64,000 bases of DNA from Rhodoplanes sp046000175. GTDB taxonomy: Bacteria; Pseudomonadota; Alphaproteobacteria; Rhizobiales; Xanthobacteraceae. Each line of letters begins with the position of its first letter. Within the stretch, counting starts at the first letter, position 1. The stretch lies in NCBI RefSeq assembly GCF_046000175.1, contig NZ_JBEOMB010000013.1, positions 1 to 64,000 on the forward strand, read 5' to 3'. Below the pieces are notes generated by a model. That model was not told the DNA's origin, did not search any database, and saw only the letters and a list, made by a program, of their open reading frames with translations. The translations under genes and the position numbers were made by a program. Of the stretch, positions 45,092 through 51,571 are shown one piece after another.

Positions 45092-46117
45092 ATGAGCCTG
45101 ATCGCCACCGCGATCGGCGGCGCCGAGCGCCTGCCGATCCCCGATGCCCTGACCCGCGCCGGCATCTCCTTTCTGGTCGGCCGCACCCGGCAGGCGCTGG
45201 GCGAGGTCGATCCGGCGCTGGAGCGGCGCTTCGCGGCCGACATGGCGGCGCATCCGATCGCCGTCCACACCAGCGAGGCGAACGCCCAGCACTACGAGGT
45301 GCCGGCCGCGTTCTTCGCCCATGTGCTGGGACCGCGAAAGAAGTACTCGTGCTGCCTCTACGGCGACGGCGCCGAGACCTTGGCGCAGGCCGAGGAGCGG
45401 GCGCTCGCCGAGACGATGGCGCATGCCGACCTCGCCGACGGGCAGCGCATCCTCGAGCTCGGCTGCGGCTGGGGCTCGCTGTCGCTCGCGATGGCCGAGC
45501 GCTTCCCGAACGCCCGCATCACGGCGGTGTCGAACTCGCGTTCGCAGCGCGCATCGATCGAGGGCGAGGCGTTGCGCCGCGGCCTCGGCAACCTGACGGT
45601 CGTCACGGCCGACATGAATGCTTATGCGACGACGCAGACCTTCGATCGCGTCGTGTCGGTCGAGATGTTCGAGCACATGGCCAACTGGCAGGCCTTGCTG
45701 AGGCGGGTCCGCGGCTGGCTGACGCCCGAGGGGCGCCTGTTCCTGCACGTGTTCAGCCACAGGAGCGCGCCGTACCGGTTCGACCATCGCGACAAGACCG
45801 ACTGGATCGCCCAGCACTTCTTCACCGGCGGCATCATGCCGAGCCACGGGCTCATCCGCGCCTTCGACGCCTTCGACGTCGAAGCCGAATGGCGGTGGAG
45901 CGGCACGCACTACGCCCGCACGGCCGAGGACTGGCTGATGAACTTCGACGCCAACCGCGCGGCGATCGACCCGATCCTGCGCGACGTCTACGGCGCCGAC
46001 GCCGGCCTGTGGGCACGCCGCTGGCGGCTGTTCTTCCTCGCCACGGCCGGCCTGTTCGGCCACGCCGACGGCACCGAATGGGGCGTCAGCCACTACCGGC
46101 TGACGTCGGCGGGGTGA
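45092..46117 (+). CDS. Second CFA-synthase-type SAM-dependent methyltransferase
   Basis: 341 residues. It lacks the N-terminal lipid-binding domain of full CFA synthases and starts directly before HTSEANAQHYEVPAAFFAHV. The SAM motif is ILELGCGWGSLSLAMAERF, followed by VSVEMFEHMANWQALLRRVR, then TDWIAQHFFTGGIMPSH. It is clearly distinct from the 428-residue enzyme at 39 kb, so two different acyl-methylation activities are likely in one regulon. AAGGAG lies before the ATG. Confidence 0.88.
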   Translation: MSLIATAIGGAERLPIPDALTRAGISFLVGRTRQALGEVDPALERRFAADMAAHPIAVHTSEANAQHYEVPAAFFAHVLGPRKKYSCCLYGDGAETLAQAEERALAETMAHADLADGQRILELGCGWGSLSLAMAERFPNARITAVSNSRSQRASIEGEALRRGLGNLTVVTADMNAYATTQTFDRVVSVEMFEHMANWQALLRRVRGWLTPEGRLFLHVFSHRSAPYRFDHRDKTDWIAQHFFTGGIMPSHGLIRAFDAFDVEAEWRWSGTHYARTAEDWLMNFDANRAAIDPILRDVYGADAGLWARRWRLFFLATAGLFGHADGTEWGVSHYRLTSAG

Positions 46118-46561
46118 GCGGCCATCGGCCGCGCCGTGCGCTGGACAAGAGGAGTCGTCCCAACACTCGGCCGTGTGTCCCGGACAAGGCCCGTCAGGCC
46201 GTAGGACTGATGGGCCGCAGAGCCGGGACCCAGGGGCCCCACGAAAGCCGCTTTGCCTGATCGCCCCTGGGTCCCGGTTCGCGACGCGTTGCGTCGCGCC
46301 CGGGACACGAGGCCGTCCGCAGGGCGGGGCCGGGCGATCAGGTCAAGGCTGGAGGCAGGCAGCAGCCCGCGAGGGTCACGGCCCCAGCCTCGTCTCGCCT
46401 GCAGCGGCAATACGACAAGGCCGGGGCCGTGAACACGACCGGGATGGCTGACCACCGGTCGTGTGTCGGAAACCTTCACCCCGAAGAGGGCACGGGGCAG
46501 GGCCGTAGGGGAACGACGCGCGCGCCTCGCGTGGCCGCGCGCCGCTGGAGATGGGATCGCG
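46118..46561. other. Intergenic region with a long palindromic repeat
   Basis: 444 bp between the convergent methyltransferase and DUF2177 genes. It contains the repeat at 46175-46308. The rest holds no convincing gene. Confidence 0.5.
46175..46308. repeat. Palindromic intergenic repeat, family B-like copy 3
   Basis: Outer arms GTGTCCCGG and CCGGGACAC, inner arms GAGCCGGGACCCAGGGGC and GCCCCTGGGTCCCGGTTC. The architecture is that of the two B copies but the sequence is diverged. Confidence 0.6.
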
Positions 46562-46975
46562 TCAGGACGCGAACCAGTGACGCGACGCCGCAGCCGCGCC
46601 GTAGCCGGCCGCGGCGGCGATGCCGGTCAGCACCGCGCCCCAGACGATGTCGGCGAGCGTCAGCTGCAGCGTCCAGTTGCGCAGCGTCGCGTAGTTCGTG
46701 AGATCGTAGGTCGCGTAGGCGAGCGCGCCGAACAGGGCGCCCCAGCCGATCGCCGGCAGGATGCTCTCCTCGCGCAGCGCCGGCGCCACCGCGAAGGCGA
46801 GCACGCCGATCGGATAGATCAGATAGAACACGATCGCCGGTGCGAAGCGCGGCGACTCCAGAAGGATGTCGCCGAGCGTCGGGCGATAGAGCAGCGGCCC
46901 CATCTTGGACAGCCAGACGAAATCGATGGCGACGAAGGCGACCAGAACGGCCACGTAGGCGATGGCGTAGGGCAA
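46562..46975 (-). CDS. DUF2177 family membrane protein (TTG start)
   Basis: 137 residues with four hydrophobic helices: AYVAVLVAFVAIDFVWLSKM, then APAIVFYLIYPIGVLAFAVA, GALFGALAYATYDLTNYATL and LADIVWGAVLTGIAAAAGYG. This is the DUF2177 pattern, found with ECF11 regulons elsewhere; its function is unknown. Translation starts at TTG 46975. The matched promoter (-10 at 47011-47006) would give a leader of about 24 nt, which supports that start. It diverges from folE. Confidence 0.87.
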   Translation of the reverse strand: MPYAIAYVAVLVAFVAIDFVWLSKMGPLLYRPTLGDILLESPRFAPAIVFYLIYPIGVLAFAVAPALREESILPAIGWGALFGALAYATYDLTNYATLRNWTLQLTLADIVWGAVLTGIAAAAGYGAAAASRHWFAS

Positions 46976-47005
46976 TGGATCGGTCCTGCACTGAACGAAG
47001 TATCG

Positions 47006-47035
47006 GCATTACGTCGCCGTTTCGCCGCCGGATCA
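47006..47035 (-). promoter_or_regulatory. ECF11 (RpoE-type) promoter of DUF2177
   Basis: On the minus strand TGATCC (47035-47030), 18 bases, TAATGC (47011-47006). Same elements and spacer length as the promoters of rpoE, the FAD-oxidoreductase and folE. Confidence 0.75.
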
Positions 47036-47123
47036 CCGCGTCGGCGATGTCAGGTTCGGCCGAAGATGTCGCGGATGCGGCGGCGACCTCGTGTCGGGTG
47101 GCTGGGGCGTGGATGCCGCACCG

Positions 47124-47153
47124 TGATCCGGGCCGCGCTTCCCGTCGTATTCG
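47124..47153 (+). promoter_or_regulatory. ECF11 (RpoE-type) promoter of folE
   Basis: TGATCC (47124-47129), 18 bases, TATTCG (47148-47153). The predicted start near 47160 leaves a ~20-nt leader that includes the AAAGGA ribosome site of folE. Confidence 0.75.
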
Positions 47154-47179
47154 GGTCGCTCTATAAGAAAGGACGACGC

Positions 47180-47890
47180 ATGACCCCCGCCCTGCAGGCA
47201 CTCGACCCGGCGACCGAACCGGCATCGGACACGACTCTGGACATCATGGCGAAGCGCAACAAGGACCACGACGCCCCGGGTGGCCGGAGCCGGACCGAAC
47301 GCGGGAAGATCGAGCGCCCGAAGATCGAGCGCCCGTCGCGTGCCGAGGTGGAGGCGGCGTTCCGCACCATCCTGCGCTGGACCGGCGACGATCCGGATCG
47401 CGAGGGCCTCTTGGAGACGCCGGCCCGCGCGGCGCGCGCCTACGAGGAGTTCTTCAAGGGCTATCGCGAGGATCCGGCCGCGATCCTGCGCAAGACCTTC
47501 GACGAGACCGCCGGCTACGACGAGATGGTGGTGCTGCGCGGCGTGCGTTTCGAGAGCCACTGCGAGCACCACATCGTGCCGATCATCGGCCGCGCCTGGG
47601 TCGCCTATGTGCCGAACGGCCGGGTGGTCGGCATCTCGAAGCTCGCGCGGGTCGTCGAGGTCTACGCGAAGCGGCTGCAGATCCAGGAGAAGATGACGGC
47701 CCAGATCGCCGACACGATCCAGGACGTGCTGGAGCCACAGGGCGTCGCCGTGGTGATCAAGGCGCAGCACCACTGCATGTCGACCCGCGGCGTCCACAAG
47801 CACGACACCGACATGGTGACCAGCCGCATGACCGGCGTGTTCCGCGACAATACGGCCACCCGCCAGGAATTTTTGGCGCTGATCGACTAG
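47180..47890 (+). CDS. folE: GTP cyclohydrolase I FolE
   Basis: 236 residues. FolE converts GTP to dihydroneopterin triphosphate, the entry to folate and pterins. The zinc and active-site segments are FESHCEHHIVPIIGRAWVAY and KAQHHCMSTRGVHKHDTDMV, with the QEKMTAQIADTIQDVL helix between. A Lys/Arg/Pro-rich N-terminal tail of ~55 residues precedes the fold. AAAGGA lies before the ATG. An ECF11-type promoter directly upstream suggests induction by singlet oxygen, which is not a usual feature of folE; it could serve folate-dependent photolyases (inference). Confidence 0.94.
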   Translation: MTPALQALDPATEPASDTTLDIMAKRNKDHDAPGGRSRTERGKIERPKIERPSRAEVEAAFRTILRWTGDDPDREGLLETPARAARAYEEFFKGYREDPAAILRKTFDETAGYDEMVVLRGVRFESHCEHHIVPIIGRAWVAYVPNGRVVGISKLARVVEVYAKRLQIQEKMTAQIADTIQDVLEPQGVAVVIKAQHHCMSTRGVHKHDTDMVTSRMTGVFRDNTATRQEFLALID

Positions 47891-47920
47891 CGGCCTTATC
47901 ACTCGGCGCGATCCTCGCTC

Positions 47921-47999
47921 CGCTCATTCCCGCGCAAGCGGGAATCCAGGGGCGACACGTCGAGGCGCCCCTGAGTCCCCGCCTTCGCGGGGACGAGCG
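47921..47999. repeat. Palindromic intergenic repeat, family C copy 1
   Basis: CGCTCATTCCCGCGCAAGCG at the left and GTCCCCGCCTTCGCGGGGAC at the right, with inner GGAATCCAGGGGCG and CGCCCCTGAGTCC. It has the same layout and almost the same length as 58289-58366. It follows folE and may terminate it. Confidence 0.75.
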
Positions 48000-48021
48000 G
48001 TGCTTCGGGCAGGCGCGCCCC

Positions 48022-49062
48022 TCAGTTCCCCTTCACGCCGGCGGCGCGGATCACCTTGCCCCACTTCTCGACCTCGGCGGTGAGCTGGGCTTTGAGCGCC
48101 TCGGGCGTGGCGAGCGCGAGCGGCACCGGCTCGGTGCCGAGGGCGGCGAAGCGCTCGATCACCTTCGGATCCTGCAGCGCCTTCTGCAGCGCCGGCACGA
48201 GCTTGTCGGTCGCCTCCTTCGGCAGGCCGCGCGGCGCCCACAGGGCGTGCCAGGCCGACACCTCGAACCCCTTCAGGGCGGTCTCGTCGAGCGTCGGCAG
48301 ATCCGGCAGCGACGAGACGCGCGTCTTCGTCGTCACCGCGTAGCCCTTGATGCGGCCTTCCTTGATGTGGTTCGTCGTGTTGGTGGTCTGGTCGCACAGG
48401 AGATCGATCTGGCCGCCGACCAAGTCGTTCATGGCCGGTCCGGTGCCCCGATAGGCGACCTGCGCCATCTGCAGGTTCAGCTCGCTGAGGAACAGGAGCG
48501 AGCACAGATGCGCGGCCGAGCCGACGCCGGCGTGGCCGAAGCTCGCCGACGCCTTGTTGGCCTTCATCCAGGCGATCAGCTCGTCGATCGTCTTGGGCGG
48601 AAGGGCCGCCTTGGAGACGACCGTCATCGGCACGTCGGTGATGCGGCCGATATGGTCGAAATCCGCCACCGGATCGTACTTCAGCGTGTCGTAGAGGGCC
48701 GGCGCGGTGGCGTGGGCGATGTGCCAGATGGCGAGCGTGTAGCCGTCGGCGGGCGTCCGCGCGATCCGGCCCATGCCGATGGTGCCGCCGGCGCCGCCCT
48801 GGTTCTCGACAATGACGGTCTGGCCGAGCGTCTTGGTCATCGACTCGGCGATCAGCCGCGCCACCGTGTCGGTCGGACCGCCGGCGGCGGCCGGAACCAG
48901 GATGGTGATCGGCTTCGACGGATAGCTGTCGGCCTTCGCCGAAGCGGCCGGGCCGAGCACGGCCAGGCCGATGGTGGCGAGGCCGGTCGCCAGGCCGGCG
49001 GCGGCGCGCAGGATCGTTCGCACGCCCGGTTTCGGGGCGTGACGCTTCGACGTGTCAGGCAT
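48022..49062 (-). CDS. Bug-family (tripartite tricarboxylate transporter) periplasmic binding protein
   Basis: 346 residues. A signal peptide (ILRAAAGLATGLATIGLAVL, cleaved near ASAKADS) is followed by the Bug/TctC fold: YPSKPITILVPAAAGGPTDT, VENQGGAGGTIGMGRIARTP, and LVGGQIDLLCDQTTNT. Such receptors bind carboxylates. No TctA/TctB membrane genes are adjacent. It lies 39 bp after the tartrate-type dehydrogenase on the same strand, so a hydroxy-dicarboxylate ligand is likely (inference). Confidence 0.9.
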   Translation of the reverse strand: MPDTSKRHAPKPGVRTILRAAAGLATGLATIGLAVLGPAASAKADSYPSKPITILVPAAAGGPTDTVARLIAESMTKTLGQTVIVENQGGAGGTIGMGRIARTPADGYTLAIWHIAHATAPALYDTLKYDPVADFDHIGRITDVPMTVVSKAALPPKTIDELIAWMKANKASASFGHAGVGSAAHLCSLLFLSELNLQMAQVAYRGTGPAMNDLVGGQIDLLCDQTTNTTNHIKEGRIKGYAVTTKTRVSSLPDLPTLDETALKGFEVSAWHALWAPRGLPKEATDKLVPALQKALQDPKVIERFAALGTEPVPLALATPEALKAQLTAEVEKWGKVIRAAGVKGN

Positions 49063-49101
49063 GGGCTCCCTCGTGCGCGAGGGCGTGGCCTTGCTCGGCC
49101 G

Positions 49102-50178
49102 TTACAGATTGTCGCCGACGAGCGCCTCGCAAACCGCGTCGGTGACCATTGCCGTGGTCGCGCTGCCGCCGAGATCCGGCGTGTGCAGACGCGGATCGGC
49201 CGTGACCCGCTCGACGGCGCGCATCAGGCGTGCGGCCGCGGCGGTCTCGCCGAGATGCTCGAGCATCATCGAGCCCGACCAGAAGGTGGCGATCGGGTTG
49301 GCGATGCCCTTGCCGGTGATGTCGAAGGCGGAGCCGTGGATCGGCTCGAACATCGACGGAAACTCACGTTCGGGATTGATGTTGCCGGTCGGCGCGATGC
49401 CGAGCGAGCCGGCCAATGCGGCGGCGAGATCGGAGAGAATGTCGGCGTGCAGGTTGGTGGCGACGATGGTGTCGATGGTCGCCGGTCGGGTCACCATCCG
49501 CATCGTCATGGCATCGACCAGCATCTTGTCCCAGGTGACGTCGGGGAACTCGGCCGCGACCTCGGCGGCGATCTCGTCCCACATCACCATGGCGTGGCGC
49601 TGGGCGTTCGACTTGGTGACGACGGTGAGGAGTTTTCGCGGGCGCGACTGCGCGAGGCGGAACGCGTAGCGCATGATGCGGGTGACGCCGACGCGGGTGA
49701 ACATCGCGACGTCGGTCGCGGTCTCGTAGGGGAAGCCCTGGTGGACCCGGCCGCCGACGCCGGCGTACTCGCCCTCGGAGTTCTCGCGCACGATCACCCA
49801 GTCGAGCTCGGGGCCGGAGACGGCGCGCAGCGGGCTCGTGATGCCGGGCAGGATCCGGGTCGGCCGCACATTGGCGTACTGGTCGAACGGCTGGCAGATG
49901 GCGAGCCGCAGCCCCCACAGCGTGACGTGATCCGGCACGTCCGGCGCGCCGACCGCGCCGAAATAGATCGCGTCGTGACGGCGGATCTGGTCGCGGCCGT
50001 TCTCCGGCATCATGCGGCCGTGCCGCTTGTAGTAGGCGGAGCCCCAATCGAAGTGATCGACCGCGAGACGGAAGCCGCCGTCGCGCGCCGCGCAGACCTC
50101 GAGCGCCTGCAGGCCGGCCGCGATCACCTCCGTCCCAATTCCGTCGCCCGGGATCGCCGCGATCCGATAGTCCCGCAT
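49102..50178 (-). CDS. Tartrate dehydrogenase / isopropylmalate dehydrogenase-family enzyme
   Basis: 358 residues of the NAD-dependent beta-decarboxylating dehydrogenase family. The sequence shows YRIAAIPGDGIGTEVIAAGL, the substrate-arginine region RLAICQPFDQYANVRPTRIL, ENSEGEYAGVGGRVHQG and FEPIHGSAFDITGKGIANPI. The YANVRP and EYAGVGGR stretches favour the tartrate/D-malate (TtuC/DmlA) branch over leucine synthesis. It oxidises and decarboxylates tartrate or D-malate. It is the first gene of an operon with the Bug receptor, divergent from a GntR regulator. Confidence 0.88.
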   Translation of the reverse strand: MRDYRIAAIPGDGIGTEVIAAGLQALEVCAARDGGFRLAVDHFDWGSAYYKRHGRMMPENGRDQIRRHDAIYFGAVGAPDVPDHVTLWGLRLAICQPFDQYANVRPTRILPGITSPLRAVSGPELDWVIVRENSEGEYAGVGGRVHQGFPYETATDVAMFTRVGVTRIMRYAFRLAQSRPRKLLTVVTKSNAQRHAMVMWDEIAAEVAAEFPDVTWDKMLVDAMTMRMVTRPATIDTIVATNLHADILSDLAAALAGSLGIAPTGNINPEREFPSMFEPIHGSAFDITGKGIANPIATFWSGSMMLEHLGETAAAARLMRAVERVTADPRLHTPDLGGSATTAMVTDAVCEALVGDNL

Positions 50179-50253
50179 CGTCGCTCCGCCTCTCGTCCGT
50201 CGTCGGCCGGGCGCCGCCAGGGCGGGCGCTGCATCCATGTCAGATGCATGCCG

Positions 50254-50330
50254 GCTTCCATGCAAGTTGCCGAATCCGCTATACTGCGATCGTGCCGGAC
50301 CGTCAATCTTCCATCGGAGCTTCCATGCAA
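50254..50330. promoter_or_regulatory. Direct repeats GCTTCCATGCAA, likely GntR operator
   Basis: The 12-mer GCTTCCATGCAA is found at 50254-50265 and 50319-50330, 65 bp apart, in the 187-bp divergent region between the dehydrogenase and GntR genes. A related GCATCCATG lies at 50231. These are the best candidate regulator binding sites there. Confidence 0.5.
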
Positions 50331-50365
50331 CAGCCCGTTAGTGCCTCGGATCGCGGAGCACGGTC

Positions 50366-51109
50366 GTGATCGCCCGGGGCAGGGGGACGACGTCCGGCCC
50401 CGCGGCCGCCGTGGCGACGACCGGGATGTCGACGTCCGAAGCCACGTCGTCGTCGCTGGTGGAGAACGCCTATCGGGCCATGAAGGCGGCGGTGCGCGAC
50501 AACGTGTTCGCGCCCGGCTACCAGGGCTCCGAGCAGGAGATCGCGCTCAAGCTCGGCATGAGCCGCACGCCGGTGCACGAGGCACTGATCCGCCTGCAGG
50601 AGGAGGGGCTGGTGCGCGTGTTGCCGAAGCGCGGCATCCAGGTCTGCGCGCTCTCGCCGGACGACATGCGCGAGATCTACGATCTGATCGCGACGCTCGA
50701 GGGCCGCGCCGCCGAGGCGATCGCGGCGGCCGCCGACGCGCCGAAGCGGGCGGCCCTCGAGGCGCTCGACGCGATCAACATCGACATGAAGACCGCACTG
50801 GAGCGCGACGACCTCGACGCCTGGGCGCGGACCGACGACCGCTTCCACCGCGCGCTGGTCGAGCGCTGCGGCAATGCGCGGCTCGCCCGCGCGGTCTCGA
50901 CCGTCATGGACCAGTCGCACCGCGCCCGCATGGTGACGTTGCGGCTGCGCGTGAAGCCGACCCGCTCGCTGAAGGAGCACCTCGCCGTGACGGCGGCGAT
51001 CCGCAAGGGCGACGCCCCGCGCGCTGGTGCGCTGGCGCGGGCGCATCGCGAGCACGCCCGCGACGAGCTGCTCCCGCTGCTGGAGAAGCTTGGCATGCGG
51101 CATCTGTAG
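50366..51109 (+). CDS. GntR-family transcriptional regulator (FCD/FadR type)
   Basis: 247 residues. The winged helix (residues ~30-95) contains GSEQEIALKLGMSRTPVHEALIRL and LPKRGIQV, split here for length at the recognition helix MSRTPVHEAL. The C-terminal all-helical FCD domain has MREIYDLIATLEGRAAEA, DDRFHRALVERCGN and LKEHLAVTAAI with metal-site residues D, H, H. It likely represses the divergent tartrate-type operon until its carboxylate ligand binds. The GTG start at 50366 has GGAG 7 nt upstream; the ATG at 50426 lacks one. Confidence 0.88.
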   Translation: MIARGRGTTSGPAAAVATTGMSTSEATSSSLVENAYRAMKAAVRDNVFAPGYQGSEQEIALKLGMSRTPVHEALIRLQEEGLVRVLPKRGIQVCALSPDDMREIYDLIATLEGRAAEAIAAAADAPKRAALEALDAINIDMKTALERDDLDAWARTDDRFHRALVERCGNARLARAVSTVMDQSHRARMVTLRLRVKPTRSLKEHLAVTAAIRKGDAPRAGALARAHREHARDELLPLLEKLGMRHL

Positions 51110-51571
51110 AACGGTCGGATTTTCGAACACTTTTCAGCAACAACATCCGGATTTCCGGATGCCGGAACAACTCGTGCCGGCGCGGCTTTTCGGACCGCGA
51201 GCACGGCTGCCTGCCTACGCAATTCCCCGGAGCGCAGGATCCCGTAATCAAAACCCGGTCCCGAAACGGAACGAAGCTGCGCCGTCGCCGGGATGAAATA
51301 TCACAAGATGTCGTATCCGGCCGGACGGCCGCTTTCGGCGCGACGCGGGCATTCGCACTCGGCGCTGCTCACCGGAAATACGTAGTGATATATCACCTGA
51401 CATCGAGGTTCGAACCGCTGCGCGACCCTGAGGGCCGGGCGGTCTCGCCGGAACCGCAAGGCTCCGACGTCTCCGTGACGACCTTCCTCGCCTGACACGC
51501 CTTTCGGTATCAGACGACCGACCCGCCGCGTGCTCGTGCCTCCGCCGGACAAGTTTCCTTCAGAGGTCGTC
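51110..51571. other. Intergenic region upstream of pflB
   Basis: 462 bp. It holds a perfect 12-bp palindrome (51385-51396) and otherwise no recognised gene or repeat. I looked for an FNR box (TTGAT-N4-ATCAA) and did not find one. Confidence 0.5.
51385..51396. promoter_or_regulatory. Palindrome GTGATATATCAC upstream of pflB
   Basis: A perfect 12-bp inverted repeat in AT-rich context 176 bp before the pflB start. It could be an operator for an anaerobic regulator; its centre is too short for an FNR site. Confidence 0.35.

Noticed and set aside
51409..51420. GGTTCGAACC-like bases resembling a tRNA T-arm
   Set aside because: No acceptor or anticodon stems can be drawn around it.
51530..51571. 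Upstream extension of PflB by 14 residues
   Set aside because: The added residues are unconserved, and the ATG at 51572 has its own ribosome site.
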